From Campylobacter hominis ATCC BAA-381 (GTDB lineage: Bacteria; Campylobacterota; Campylobacteria; Campylobacterales; Campylobacteraceae), in the NCBI RefSeq assembly GCF_000017585.1, contig NC_009714.1, positions 1,086,663 to 1,150,662 on the forward strand: a DNA stretch of 64,000 bases, in the 5' to 3' direction. The notes beneath the pieces were generated by a model. The model worked only from the letters and a program-made list of their open reading frames with translations. It had not been told where the DNA came from and searched no databases. Shown here in pieces: positions 30,373 to 40,449 of the stretch. Position numbers and translations under genes: made by a program. How positions within the stretch are numbered: position 1 is the stretch's first letter; every line of letters begins with the position of its first letter.

Positions 30373-31695
30373 ATGCAAAAACATATCAGCAAAATGCAAT
30401 TTTTTGCCGTTTCACTTATGCTTTTTTCTATGTTTTTCGGTGCAGGAAACTTTATATTCCCGCCAATGCTAGGAAAAGAAGCAGGAACCAATGTATATGA
30501 AGCGACAATGTTTTTTTGTCTTACAGGCGTGATTTTACCGATTTTAGGAATAGCTGCTATTTCTTTAAGTAAATCTATGGATGAGCTCGTAAATAGAGCG
30601 GGCGTTATTTTCGGAATGACTTTTACAATTCTTATTTACATCACAATCGGTCCTGCTTTTGCGATTCCGCGTGCTGCAAATATGCCTTTTGAAGTTAGCT
30701 TGGCTCCATTCATTGATCCGAACAATAAATTTTTGTGGTTATGCTTTTACTCTTTTATCTATTTTGGGATAAATTACATAATTTGTGTAAATAAAAGTAC
30801 TATGATAGATACTCTTGGTAAATATTTAACACCTATTATGCTTATTTTGTTGGTACTTTTATTTTTAGCCGGCGTAATAAATCCGATCGGTGATTTCAAC
30901 GCTCCAACCGGTGAATACGCAACACACCCTGTTTCAAAAGGCTTTTTGGAAGGTTATCAAACAATGGATGCGCTTGCTTCATTGATTTTTGCAACGGTTA
31001 TAATAAATTCTATGCGAAGTTTAGGTGTAAAAAATGAAAAAGCCATTTTTTCTTTGACAATAAAAAGTGGAATTTTAGCCGGAGCTATTTTAGCTTGCGT
31101 TTATATGATGCTCGGATTTCTTGGGGCAAGCAGTTCTACTAAATTTATGGAAGCTACGAATGGCGCCGCTTTGCTTTCAAATATCACTGATTATCTTTTC
31201 GGCAATTTTGGAAGAATCGTTTTAGGAGCGATATTTTTACTTGCTTGTCTTACTACAACCGTAGGTTTGATTAGCTCGGCAAGTGATTTTTTCTCAAAAT
31301 TTACACCGAAAATAAAATACAGTGCCTGGTGCATAATCTGGTCGTTTTTAAGCTTTTGTGTAGCTACAATCGGACTTGATTCCATCATCAAATACAGCAT
31401 TCCTGTGCTTTATATAATTTATCCTATAACAATTATGTATATAATTTTGTCGCTTATAAACGGAATTATTCAATCATCGTCATTAATATATAGAAGCTGC
31501 ATTTATTTGGCTGCATTTTTAGGAATTATTAATTCTTTAGATACTACATGCGATATTCAAATTAAATACATTACCTATATAATCTCAAGATTGCCGTTTT
31601 ATGAACAAAATTTAGGCTGGATAGTTCCTGAAGCAGTATGTTTTATAATAACTTATGCTATCTTCCTGATACGCAAGAAAAATATTGAAGTTTAA
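30373..31695 (+). CDS. brnQ: Branched-chain amino acid:cation symporter
   Basis: 440 residues with about 12 membrane segments. The LIVCS family start FGAGNFIFPPMLGKEAG is clear, with TIGPAFAIPRAANMPFEVS. SD AAAGGAAAATTT before the ATG. A stable hairpin terminator follows. It imports Leu/Ile/Val with a cation. Confidence 0.93.
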   Translation: MQKHISKMQFFAVSLMLFSMFFGAGNFIFPPMLGKEAGTNVYEATMFFCLTGVILPILGIAAISLSKSMDELVNRAGVIFGMTFTILIYITIGPAFAIPRAANMPFEVSLAPFIDPNNKFLWLCFYSFIYFGINYIICVNKSTMIDTLGKYLTPIMLILLVLLFLAGVINPIGDFNAPTGEYATHPVSKGFLEGYQTMDALASLIFATVIINSMRSLGVKNEKAIFSLTIKSGILAGAILACVYMMLGFLGASSSTKFMEATNGAALLSNITDYLFGNFGRIVLGAIFLLACLTTTVGLISSASDFFSKFTPKIKYSAWCIIWSFLSFCVATIGLDSIIKYSIPVLYIIYPITIMYIILSLINGIIQSSSLIYRSCIYLAAFLGIINSLDTTCDIQIKYITYIISRLPFYEQNLGWIVPEAVCFIITYAIFLIRKKNIEV

Positions 31696-31721
31696 AAATT
31701 TTAAATACTCAAAATTTAAAT

Positions 31722-31766
31722 CCGTTTTCCGTAAAAAACAGCTGAAATTTTACGGAAAACCGTCTT
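31722..31766 (+). terminator. Terminator after brnQ
   Basis: GTTTTCCGTAAAA and TTTTACGGAAAAC form a 13-bp stem with an 11-base loop, 27 bases after the brnQ stop, followed by a mixed T-rich tail. Confidence 0.75.
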
Positions 31767-31924
31767 TACAATTTAAAATTCAGTAAAATTTATTTCACAA
31801 AACAAAACTTACGCACTTTTATCAATTTTATTAATTGAGACAATAAACAATATATTTCGCTTTTTGAGTTTTTAATTAAAATTTGAATATAATCACACAA
31901 AAGTAAGAAATAAAAAGGTAAAAA

Positions 31925-33268
31925 ATGCCAAAAACAAAACCTGTGATTTACGAATGTGAATTTTGTGGAAATCAACAAAGCAGATGGCTTGGAAAATGTC
32001 CTGAGTGCGGAGCTTTCAATAGTTTTAAAGAGTTAAAAGCCGAACAAATAAAAGTTTTAAACGAAATAGCCGAAATTTCACATGCCGGCGTAGAAGCGAA
32101 GTCAATTAATGACGTACAAATAGAAAAAATTTCACGTATCGATACAAAAGATAGTGAACTTAATTTAGTTCTTGGAGGCGGACTTGTGGAAGGCTCTTTA
32201 GTGCTAATCGGCGGAAGTCCCGGAATCGGAAAATCTACGCTTTTACTGAAAACAGCTGCAAATTTAGCCTCTCAAAACTATAAAGTTCTTTATGTAAGCG
32301 GTGAGGAAAGTGCAAGTCAGATCAAAATGAGAGCCGAACGCTTGAACGCCGTTCAGAAAGAGTTATTTTTATTAACTGAAATCAACGTTGAAATGATTTT
32401 AAACGAAGTTGCAGCAAAAGATTATAAAATTTTGATAATCGACAGCATTCAAACGCTTTTCAGCGAAAAAGCTGGTTCGGCTCCCGGATCAATCTCGCAA
32501 GTAAGAGAGATAACGTTTGAACTTATGAGACTTGCAAAAGAAAAAAATATATCAATTTTCATAATCGGGCACATCACAAAAGAAGGCGCGATTGCAGGAC
32601 CTAGAGTGCTTGAACATATGGTTGATGTAGTGCTATATTTTGAAGGAGATGGCAGTAAAGAGCTGAGAATTTTAAGAGGTTTTAAAAATCGCTTCGGATC
32701 AACCAGTGAAGTAGGAATTTTTGAAATGACAAATGCAGGACTGATCAGTGCAAAAAATGTCGCAAATAAATTTTTCACGCGAGGTGCGGCGGCGGCAGGT
32801 TCGGCAATAACCATTACAATGGAAGGATCACGCGCACTGGTCGTTGAAATTCAGGCTCTTGTCAGCGAAAGCGCATATCCGAAGCGTTCATGCACCGGAT
32901 ATGACAGAAACCGCCTCGATATGCTTTTAGCGCTTTTAAACCGTAAACTTGAAATCGGCTTAAACGGATATGATGTATTTGTAAATGTCATCGGCGGCGT
33001 GAAAATAACGGAAACTGCGTGCGATTTGGCGGTTGTAGCGGCGATTGTAAGCAGTTTCAAAAATCGTCCGATAAGTAAAGAAAGTGTTTTTATAGGAGAA
33101 GTCAGCTTAAACGGCGAAATACGCGATATTTTCAATCTTGATTTACGCCTTAAAGAAGCAGCTATGCAAAAATTTAAAACGGCGATTGTGCCAAGTAAGC
33201 CGAAAGATTCAATGGGCTTGAAAATTTTCCACGCAACAAGTATGAGTGAAATCTTGGAATGGATGTAA
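31925..33268 (+). CDS. radA: DNA repair protein RadA (Sms)
   Basis: 447 residues. An N-terminal four-Cys zinc motif (CEFCGNQQSRWLGKCPECG) precedes a RecA-like ATPase with Walker A GGSPGIGKST, Walker B ILIIDSIQTLF, and the RadA-specific KNRFGSTSEVG. The C-terminal Lon-like domain has SESAYPKRSCTGYDRNR-type sequence and ends in a degenerate peptidase fold. It drives branch migration in recombination. Monocistronic; next gene is convergent. Confidence 0.97.
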   Translation: MPKTKPVIYECEFCGNQQSRWLGKCPECGAFNSFKELKAEQIKVLNEIAEISHAGVEAKSINDVQIEKISRIDTKDSELNLVLGGGLVEGSLVLIGGSPGIGKSTLLLKTAANLASQNYKVLYVSGEESASQIKMRAERLNAVQKELFLLTEINVEMILNEVAAKDYKILIIDSIQTLFSEKAGSAPGSISQVREITFELMRLAKEKNISIFIIGHITKEGAIAGPRVLEHMVDVVLYFEGDGSKELRILRGFKNRFGSTSEVGIFEMTNAGLISAKNVANKFFTRGAAAAGSAITITMEGSRALVVEIQALVSESAYPKRSCTGYDRNRLDMLLALLNRKLEIGLNGYDVFVNVIGGVKITETACDLAVVAAIVSSFKNRPISKESVFIGEVSLNGEIRDIFNLDLRLKEAAMQKFKTAIVPSKPKDSMGLKIFHATSMSEILEWM

Positions 33269-33821
33269 AAATTTTTAAGTTAAAATATGTTTTTTAAAAA
33301 TAAAAAAGCAAATTTTAAAATTCTAAAAATTTTAAGTTCGCTTTTATAATCTTGCTTTGGTATGAAAAATATATACAAAAGCTGCAATTTAGCGTGATTT
33401 TAGATAAAAAGCGGATTTACAAAATGAATTCAAACTTACATAAAATTTAAATTTTTAAAAATTCTTTTTTTGGATATCCAAAAAAAATACTTTGGTTTAT
33501 GAAATTTTATCCGTCTGCGACTTTTTAAATTTTAAAAATATTTTTTATTTTTGCTGTTTTGTTGATAACGCTTTTTATTTCGTCCTTTAAAAATAAGTTT
33601 GATATATTCGTATTTTACATATCCGTAATTCTCATAAAAATTTCATATTTTCACACTTTTTACTACAACCCGAAAAATTAACCTTAAAAATAAAATCTTT
33701 CATTTTCATCGGCTGTTTTTACAAAATTATTAAATATTTTATCGCTCAAATCGCCAAATAATTACAAACACATTTTAGCCATTTTTTAAAATTTTGAAAT
33801 TCCATTTGAAATAACAATTTC
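33269..33821. other. Non-coding stretch, about 550 bases, island edge
   Basis: Between radA (+) and the last gene of the island (-). Highly AT-rich. No ORF, direct repeat of radA or tRNA is visible, so I see no attachment site. A GCAAATTTTAAAATTC... segment and a T-rich tract could form a weak terminator for radA, but nothing clean. Confidence 0.55.
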
Positions 33822-34724
33822 TTAAAATGTAATTAATTTTCTAGTTTTATCAATATCAACGCCTAAATTTTGCAAAAAATACTCTCTAACTTCGTCATAA
33901 ATTTGTTCATTATAAAAATATATAAAATAATATTTTTGCTTATTAGAAAACTCACTAGGAGTTCCTAGTTTAGGATTTATGGGTTCAGCTATAATTAAAG
34001 TAGGAAAAACTCTAAATCCATACAAAGTTTTATTTATCCATAAATATAAAAGTACTTTAAATATTATATTTCCAAACAATTGAGATATAAAAAACAAGGC
34101 AGTAAAATAATAAATTTCATTTGGTATAGACTTACTTAAACTAATAAGTAAATAAGCAAATATAAAAATCACAATTATTAAAACAATTATAACAGCTTGG
34201 ATATCAAGCTTGTTTTTCCAAAAAGGTTTTAATAAGTAATTTGGTATTTCATTTATATTAATTTTGCGTTTTAATTTACTATCCAGCATATAATTAATAG
34301 AGTTATTGGCAAAATAAAGTGTATAACTATCCCTTGCAACATGAGCGTAATAATCAAAACAAATAAATACAAAAGGCACTATCAAAGGAGCAAATAAAAA
34401 CCAAATTTCTATTTTTTCTTTTATTGAATTCATTGTTATACACATAATGCTAACTACAATTGTTATGCCTATAAAAAATGAAATAAATCTTAACGAAACA
34501 CCAAAAAAGTAACTATAATCTTTAATAACTATCGGTTCTTTATCATAATCTCTTTTGTTTGAATTTTTATTGTGTGAAATTTGAGAATTATTTAAATTTA
34601 AATCATTTTCTAAATTTTTATTAGAATTTTCTTTATTATTAGAGGTATTTCCTAAATTTATTCTATTTTTAGGTCTATTATTTCTAAGATATTCTCTAAG
34701 TTTTTCTCTTTTATCATCATTCAA
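33822..34724 (-). CDS. Four-helix membrane protein, island family A (putative immunity)
   Basis: 300 residues. The N-terminal ~55 residues are Asn/Lys-rich. The family signature KRDYDKEPIVIKDY is at residues 57-70. Four membrane segments at about 75-97, 106-123, 174-197 and 204-228 follow, with YTLYFANNSINYMLD between pairs. The C-terminal cytoplasmic part has the shared FIYFYNEQIYDEVREYFLQN. It is the last (most downstream) gene of the array and has no effector gene after it. Same family as 34889, 37847, 39675, 42743 and 52161. The topology resembles the immunity proteins of pore-forming colicins (four helices), but sequence similarity is not claimed. Confidence 0.7.
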   Translation of the reverse strand: MNDDKREKLREYLRNNRPKNRINLGNTSNNKENSNKNLENDLNLNNSQISHNKNSNKRDYDKEPIVIKDYSYFFGVSLRFISFFIGITIVVSIMCITMNSIKEKIEIWFLFAPLIVPFVFICFDYYAHVARDSYTLYFANNSINYMLDSKLKRKININEIPNYLLKPFWKNKLDIQAVIIVLIIVIFIFAYLLISLSKSIPNEIYYFTALFFISQLFGNIIFKVLLYLWINKTLYGFRVFPTLIIAEPINPKLGTPSEFSNKQKYYFIYFYNEQIYDEVREYFLQNLGVDIDKTRKLITF

Positions 34725-34845
34725 ATTTTAGCCTTTGTTGTTTTATAAAAACTATTTTATTTTAATATTTTAAATCTTAAATATTATTCAAATTTTATCT
34801 TAGCTTAAATGTTTTAAAAAAATTTGTTGTTTTTATAATTAAATT

Positions 34846-34878
34846 TCAAGCTGTTTTTTCAACGCTTTCTCTATTTAT
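34846..34878 (-). pseudogene. 5' ghost of an RTX gene (11 codons)
   Basis: Directly after the stop of the membrane protein gene, AAGGAGTAAATT is followed by ATAAATAGAGAAAGCGTTGA, which matches the RTX start MSRESV (ATGAGTAGAGAAAGTGTT at 55395) except that ATG AGT is ATA AAT. A TGA comes at codon 11. The rest of the RTX gene is gone and the next membrane protein gene follows. Start loss and deletion both occurred. Confidence 0.6.
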
Positions 34879-34888
34879 AATTTACTCC

Positions 34889-35806
34889 TTAAATTATCGA
34901 AATTGTCTTTTTTATTTTACTTATATCTATATTTAAATTTTGCAAAAAATATTCTCTTATTTCTTTATATACTAATTCATTATAAAAATAAATGTAATAA
35001 CATTTAAAATCGGCTTCGTATCTATATGTCGGTATTATTTCTTTTTCTACTGTTTTTTCAACTATTAGCTTTTCTATTATTAAAATGGGAAAAATTCTAA
35101 AACCGCTTAAAGTTTTGTTTATACAAAAATAAACAAGCATTTTATGTAAAATATTTCCGAAATCTACTGATATAAACAAACATACAGCCCCACATACAAG
35201 TAAAATAAAAATATTAAACTCAATATAGTTATAAAATATGCAAAATATTCCTAAAATAAATATAAAAAAATAGATATTTACAGATTTTTCATTTGTTTTC
35301 CAAAAAGGCATGTAAATATATTTTGAAATTTCGTTTGTATCGATAATCCTTTCAATATTGCTATCAATAAGAAAAAGAATTTTATTGTTTTTTAAACAAA
35401 TTGTATAATTAGATTTTTTAATACTAAAATAATACTCCAATACTATGCTAGGAAAAACAATAATAGGAAAAATTATTATTGCTTCAGGAAACCCAATAAA
35501 TGTAGAACAAAAAGCAATACCGAACATAAGAGCAAAAAGCCTTTGTGTTCCTGTAAAAAAATTACTGTAATCATCAATAATAATCGGATTTTTATCATAA
35601 TCGCGTTTGTTTGTGAATTTTGATGAATTACTGTTTTTATTAGAATTTGAATTTTTGTCTGAATTATTGGAATTTTGGTTTATGTTGTTTTGTAAATTTG
35701 ATTGATTGTTTAAATTATCTTTTGAATTCTCTTTGGAATTTTGTTTTTGTTTGTGAAGTCTATCCAGCGCTTCTTTTATTTTTTTATACTTTTCATCATC
35801 CTGCAT
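34889..35806 (-). CDS. Four-helix membrane protein, island family A (putative immunity)
   Basis: 305 residues. MQDDEKYKKIKEALDRLHKQ is a charged start shared with 54447-55073 and 56080-56367. After an Asn/Ser/Lys-rich linker comes KRDYDKNPIIIDDYSNF, then four hydrophobic segments, SNIERIIDTNEISKYIYMPF between pairs, GNILHKMLVYFCINKTLSGF, and the C-terminal YIYFYNELVYKEIREYFLQN. It starts 134 bases after the intact 618-residue RTX gene and stops just before the RTX ghost at 34846-34878, so its original partner was that lost gene. Confidence 0.72.
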   Translation of the reverse strand: MQDDEKYKKIKEALDRLHKQKQNSKENSKDNLNNQSNLQNNINQNSNNSDKNSNSNKNSNSSKFTNKRDYDKNPIIIDDYSNFFTGTQRLFALMFGIAFCSTFIGFPEAIIIFPIIVFPSIVLEYYFSIKKSNYTICLKNNKILFLIDSNIERIIDTNEISKYIYMPFWKTNEKSVNIYFFIFILGIFCIFYNYIEFNIFILLVCGAVCLFISVDFGNILHKMLVYFCINKTLSGFRIFPILIIEKLIVEKTVEKEIIPTYRYEADFKCYYIYFYNELVYKEIREYFLQNLNIDISKIKKTISII

Positions 35807-36103
35807 TTATTGCCTTTGAAATTTTGGCTTTTTACTCTTTTATCAAAAATAAACTTTAAAATTATAATCCGTTTGTCTTAAATCATAATAATCAAATTTA
35901 CTAATTTAATTTCATTATTATAGTTTAAGGAATTTGTTTGTTATTTAAACCATACATCATTAGCTATTGTAGTTGAACCATCTTCAAAAGTAACGGTTGA
36001 ACTTTGTTTTATAATATTACCTTTTTCATCTGTATTTATGTTTTTATAGTTTAGATCAATACTTACTATACCACTATCTTTTAGTTTTATAAGTTCACCT
36101 TTA
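35731..36103. repeat. 373-bp direct repeat, copy 1 (RTX 3' end plus 5' end of next membrane gene)
   Basis: Nearly identical to 54998-55370, same orientation, offset 19267. It contains the end of the RTX gene, the intergenic space and the first ~25 codons of the MQDDEKYKK-type membrane gene. The two copies flank about 19 kb of the island, so homologous recombination could delete or amplify it. Confidence 0.9.
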
Positions 36104-37797
36104 TCAGTTATGGCGTTTTGATTAGAATCTTTCCATAAAAGTAATTTATCATAAATTTCATCTTTACTATCTATTACATTATCACCGTTTAAATCATAAG
36201 CTTTTAAAGCCTCGTAACCATTAGTTGCTTTATTGTTTGTGTATTTAAATCTTGTATTTGATATAGTATGATTTCCAAATAGTTCATTTCCATTATCTAT
36301 AAGTCCGTTATTATTTTTATCTAACGCTAAAAAAGCATCTCCTTTATCTATCCATGAAGAGGCTTCTTTAAAGTTATTGTTATCATGGTCAAAGTAGATT
36401 GTATTATTTAATTTAGTTGAAGTAATTCCGTTTTTATTTAAATCTATTATGATTGGATCTACATCTTCGGGATCATCATCTCTGTCATCATCTATTATTG
36501 TGCCGTTACCGTTTTTAATTACACTTGCTTTTAAACCGTCGCTTTTACCTACTATATTTGCAGTTACTTTAAATTTTTCATCTTCTTCTTTAACGGTATC
36601 GTCATTCCAAACATACTCATACTCGGCTTGAGCGCCGAAGACATTTTCAACTCCTTCATCTATCGTATAATTCGTCTCTGAAAAATTCATAAATTTATAT
36701 GTTTTTTTACCAACAGAAACTTTTACGAATTCTCCTACTTCCGGTTCTTTATTTAGTGAAACTATAAATTTCATTGATTGATCTTTTTCTACGGCTGAGG
36801 CATCAGAGATACTGATATTTATTTCACCGAATTCACTTAGATGAATTTCTAAGTTATCGTTTGAGAAATTTTCTATGGTAATGCTATCGTTGATGAGTAA
36901 ATCGCCGTTGTCTTTGAGTTCGTATTTTACTCCGTCTTTGCCTTTGTAGATATTTGAGCCTTTTTCGATTTGAGTACCACCTTTTAGTTGATGATTTTCT
37001 AAAAATACTCTACCATTTCCATCACTGTCTTTTATTATATCTCCATTATCTACGAAATAATCATCTTTACCGTTTCCACCGATAAGTATATCCGCTCCTC
37101 CGTGACCTATCAGCATATCGTTACCGTTGCCACCAAAGAGGACATCGTCTTTGCCGTTACCAAACAAACTACCTTGTGCGTTTGGCATAAATGGTCGGGC
37201 ATAGACTGTGCCGTCGTGCATTGTGATTTGTAAGATACCTTTTTTAAGCATTTCTAGGTCTGGTAAATCGTTGGTAGTTCCACCCAATCTATCATACCAA
37301 TCTTGAAATTTATCTCTTAAATCAATATCTGTAATACCTAAAAGATTTGTTAAATCAAGCACAAGCATAGCTTGACCAACTCCTGGTATAAATCTCGTAA
37401 CAGCATAAGTTCCAATATCGAAAGCTATACCAGAAACAATTCTATTTCCGTTTTGACCACTGAGGGCATCGCCCATAAAATTTACAGCACCACCGAAAGC
37501 AGGAAAACGAATTTCATTTATTTTTTTAAGCTTAGCTTTATTTGCAAAAAATTCATCTACATTATCAACTTCGCCGTTTGCTTTTGCAAGTTTATAGTTG
37601 CCAAGAAGTTCTTTTACATTGCCTTCATATTTCAAATAATATGCACCATTGCTCATCAGTTCTGCTGGCGTAACAATACCATTTTTAATCAAAGAATCAA
37701 AAATTTCTTTGACAACTTCTTGGTTACTCATAAGTTTTTCCCAAGCCTTATCTAACTCAATCCTAGCTCTCGCTTCTCTACTACCTGTTGAACTCAT
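35941..37797 (-). CDS. RTX-type protein with FrpC-like self-processing module, intact (putative effector)
   Basis: 618 residues. Residues ~1-180 are an N-terminal domain with hydrophobic stretches (FGGAVNFMGDALSG, YAVTRFIPGVGQAMLVLDLT), then ITMHDGTVYARP. RTX nonapeptides are at 212-245 (GKDDVLFGGNGNDMLIGHGG). A Calx-beta-like domain spans about 322-437 and ends GTIIDDD. Residues 444-610 resemble the Neisseria FrpC self-processing module, with an Asp447-Pro448 bond (VDPIIIDLNKNG) and EF-hand-like loops at 493 (DKNNNGLID), 535 and 557. In FrpC, Ca binding cleaves that bond. No signal peptide, as for type I-secreted RTX proteins. A membrane protein gene lies 50 bases upstream. The toxin role is inferred. 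Confidence 0.75.
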   Translation of the reverse strand: MSSTGSREARARIELDKAWEKLMSNQEVVKEIFDSLIKNGIVTPAELMSNGAYYLKYEGNVKELLGNYKLAKANGEVDNVDEFFANKAKLKKINEIRFPAFGGAVNFMGDALSGQNGNRIVSGIAFDIGTYAVTRFIPGVGQAMLVLDLTNLLGITDIDLRDKFQDWYDRLGGTTNDLPDLEMLKKGILQITMHDGTVYARPFMPNAQGSLFGNGKDDVLFGGNGNDMLIGHGGADILIGGNGKDDYFVDNGDIIKDSDGNGRVFLENHQLKGGTQIEKGSNIYKGKDGVKYELKDNGDLLINDSITIENFSNDNLEIHLSEFGEINISISDASAVEKDQSMKFIVSLNKEPEVGEFVKVSVGKKTYKFMNFSETNYTIDEGVENVFGAQAEYEYVWNDDTVKEEDEKFKVTANIVGKSDGLKASVIKNGNGTIIDDDRDDDPEDVDPIIIDLNKNGITSTKLNNTIYFDHDNNNFKEASSWIDKGDAFLALDKNNNGLIDNGNELFGNHTISNTRFKYTNNKATNGYEALKAYDLNGDNVIDSKDEIYDKLLLWKDSNQNAITDKGELIKLKDSGIVSIDLNYKNINTDEKGNIIKQSSTVTFEDGSTTIANDVWFK

Positions 37798-37846
37798 AGT
37801 TCTCTCCTTTAAAAAAATATTATTAAATTTTATTTTCTATTTTGTA

Positions 37847-38629
37847 TCAAAAAGGTGAATACCTTTTTGGTAAATTATCAATATTTATATTCTTTGTTAC
37901 TAAAAAATATTCTTTTAAATCTGTATAATCTTTTTCGTTAAAAATATAAATTAGTCCGTATTTATCTTCAAACATAAAAAAATTCATACCTGATTTATCA
38001 TCATAAAATTCACAAATCAAAGCATTAATACAATTAAAAAGTATAAAATTTTTTAAAGACTTATTTATAGCTAACCACCAAATAATTCTATATATAATAT
38101 GACCAACTAAAAAAAATAATGGAAATGTTATAAAAATTATAGATGATAATGGCACAATATATACACAGATACAAAATACAAAAGCGACAAAAATTAGCCA
38201 AATAAGCGAAAAATTTGCAAAACTACCAGTTAAACTTTTACCTTGTATCAATACCTTTTCTAACCCAACAAAAAATTTAAGTTTGCCGTCTGTTAGATAT
38301 TCTATTTTTGAATTTTTAAATACAATAAAAGTTTTTTCTTTTACACAAGCTATATGATATTTTGATAAATTTGCAATTGTCAGTATTAATGTAATAATAA
38401 TAGCAAAATGTAGAAATCCATCTACACTCTTGTCCCTAATAAATAATACGAAACAAGCAAGTAAATACATCGCAATACCATAAGCAGAAGTATTTGCCAT
38501 TGAGCTAAAAAGCCTACTATAACTTTTTAAAACTATTGGCTCTTTATCATAGTCTCTTTTATTTGTATTTGAATTTGTGTTTAAATTTTTATCAAATTTC
38601 TTTTTATTCCAGTTTTCAAAATTTTCCAT
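37847..38629 (-). CDS. Four-helix membrane protein, island family A (putative immunity)
   Basis: Start taken at ATG 38629 (MENFENWNKKKFDK), because AAAGGG lies just upstream; a longer reading adds MKGLD. About 260 residues. KRDYDKEPIVLKSYSRLF, two hydrophobic pairs, FKNSKIEYLTDGKLKFFVGL between them, and YIFNEKDYTDLKEYFLVTKN at the C-terminus are family features. It lies 50 bases upstream of the intact RTX gene, so it is the best candidate for that gene's cognate immunity protein. Confidence 0.75.
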   Translation of the reverse strand: MENFENWNKKKFDKNLNTNSNTNKRDYDKEPIVLKSYSRLFSSMANTSAYGIAMYLLACFVLFIRDKSVDGFLHFAIIITLILTIANLSKYHIACVKEKTFIVFKNSKIEYLTDGKLKFFVGLEKVLIQGKSLTGSFANFSLIWLIFVAFVFCICVYIVPLSSIIFITFPLFFLVGHIIYRIIWWLAINKSLKNFILFNCINALICEFYDDKSGMNFFMFEDKYGLIYIFNEKDYTDLKEYFLVTKNINIDNLPKRYSPF

Positions 38630-38640
38630 ATCCAACCCTT

Positions 38641-39663
38641 TCATTTACAAACCTTATCCTGTCCTGCCATTAGATTTGCCTTAATTAGCATAAATTTAGC
38701 TTCTAAAATATGCTCTGTTAAGTCTTGCTTTTTTTGTATTGTTTTTATAAGCGAATTTAAAAGCTCTATTTTACTTTTTTCACCGCTTTCATTAAGTCTA
38801 GCTATGTAGTTTTTTGCTTTTGTCGTATCTGCGTAGAGTTCGCTTAAATTTTCTCTCATATCTTTTTCGTTTTCTAAAAAGACAGATATATCTTTTATCT
38901 GCTTTTCATATTTTAGTTTTTCATCTTGTTTTTGAAATTCTATTTGAGTGCCACCTTTTAGTTAATGAGAGCTTCCTAGAAATACTCTGCCTTTGCCGTC
39001 GCTATCACGGATAATGTCAAGTGTTCCTGCATTGTATGTATCAAATCCGTCGCCACCGATGAGTAGGTCGCTACCATTACCACCTTGAAGTGTGTCGTTC
39101 CAATCGCCACCAAATAATACATCGTTCATATAATTACCAGTTGCTAAACCATATCTTCCTTTAAGCGGTCTCATATATACCGTGCCGTCGTCCATAACTA
39201 CACGGAGAAATCCATCTTGTGTAATATAGTCTTTATATTTATCTCCTTTTGTAGCCCAATCGTAAATTTCTCCTGCTAGGCTTCCTATATCGTAGCCGAA
39301 GTGGGAGGCAATAGTATTTAATCCATCTATGGCTTTTACTGCCACTTGAAAAGCTCTACCCATAGGCGTAATTTGTGCTACAAATAACACAGTATCAATT
39401 GCTAAATTTAGAGCTGTTTTTACGCCAGCTTCCCCATTTGCTAAATCTACTGCTATATTTCCAGCCTGTGTAACTAGGAATAAGCCACCTTTCCCGTGTT
39501 TCATTTTTTCTAAATGTTCATCAGCCAATATATCAATTGTTTTACTAGCATCATTTATAGCCAATTTGGCTAAATTTACTTCACCATTTCTGATAATACC
39601 AGCTTCTTCAAGCATTTTTTCAACTCTGTCGAGTTCGGCTTTCGCAACTAATTCTCTACTCAT
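38641..39663 (-). pseudogene. RTX-type protein, in-frame nonsense, with swapped coiled-coil C-terminus
   Basis: One frame of 341 codons. The first 233 (MSRELVAKAELDRVEKMLEE; MDDGTVYMRP; RTX repeats LFGGDWNDTLQGGNGSDLLI) stop at TAA 38962-38964 after VFLGSSH. The same frame goes on with LKGGTQIE, exactly as the paralogues read NHQLKGGTQIEKG, so CAA became TAA. Beyond GGTQIE the sequence differs from all paralogues: FQKQDEKLKYEKQIKDIS ... AKFMLIKANLMAGQDKVCK, a charged helical, coiled-coil-like tail with no Calx-beta or FrpC-like module. The tail could be an alternative C-terminal domain or a graft from another gene. TAA may make it inactive. Confidence 0.8.
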
Positions 39664-39674
39664 TTGTGTCTCCT

Positions 39675-40421
39675 TTAAATAAAATAGTTTTTATCAATTT
39701 TTATATTTTCAATATCTAAATTTAATCTACTTAAAAAGTATTCTTTAATATCGTTATATTCGATTTCATTTGCAATTACTATAAAACGCAAATTTTCATC
39801 AAAAATCTTAAATTCCAACGAATTTACAAATTTAAAAAATCTAAATTTTGAGTTGTAAATTTGGTAAATACTTTGTGGCATTACGAAAAATAAAAATAAA
39901 CCAAAAAATATCAAAGTAAGTATTAAAAATATGGATAAATTTTGCGTTATGGCTATCCCTATAATCCATATTGCAACGCATATAAAACAAGAAATATAGC
40001 TTAAAATTTTCATACCAAAACTTATATTTTTTAATTTCTTTTTGCTAAAAATAAACATTTGTGGTATTTTCATTATTGTTATTATTGAATTTAATTGCAA
40101 ATTTTCTACAATTTCGCCATTATTTATAAATTCTATTTTATCATTTGAGAATTTAAAATAGCTATTTTTATACATTGCATATTCATCATACATTGTTTTC
40201 AAAATAGGCAACATTGCAACCAAATATAATAGCAGTAATCTAAATTTGGTATTTGGTAAAATGAGAATAAAAATTATAAAAGCTAAATGAAAAAATATTG
40301 AAATATAGTTTATTTTTACATTGTGATTTTTTATTATTATTGGCTCTAAATCGTAGTTTCTTTTAGCGTTATTTAAATTTTTATCAAATTTTTTTTTATT
40401 CCAATTCTCAAAATTTTCCAT
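39675..40421 (-). CDS. Four-helix membrane protein, island family A (putative immunity)
   Basis: 248 residues, start MENFENWNKKKFDKNLNNAK shared with 37847 and 42743. KRNYDLEPIIIKNHNVKINY is the family signature. Four hydrophobic segments follow (YISIFFHLAFIIFILILPNT; LLYLVAMLPILK; ILSYISCFICVAIWIIGI; FLILTLIFFGLFLFFVM). The C-terminal end has NEIEYNDIKEYFLSRLNLDI. It lies 11 bases upstream of the nonsense-broken RTX gene. Confidence 0.72.
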   Translation of the reverse strand: MENFENWNKKKFDKNLNNAKRNYDLEPIIIKNHNVKINYISIFFHLAFIIFILILPNTKFRLLLLYLVAMLPILKTMYDEYAMYKNSYFKFSNDKIEFINNGEIVENLQLNSIITIMKIPQMFIFSKKKLKNISFGMKILSYISCFICVAIWIIGIAITQNLSIFLILTLIFFGLFLFFVMPQSIYQIYNSKFRFFKFVNSLEFKIFDENLRFIVIANEIEYNDIKEYFLSRLNLDIENIKIDKNYFI

Positions 40422-40449
40422 ATTTCAATCCTTTATGTTTAATTTTCCG

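Noticed and set aside
33269-33821. Attachment site or tRNA at the island edge
   Set aside because: I looked for a tRNA and for a direct repeat matching the mnmA side (56368-56400) and found neither.
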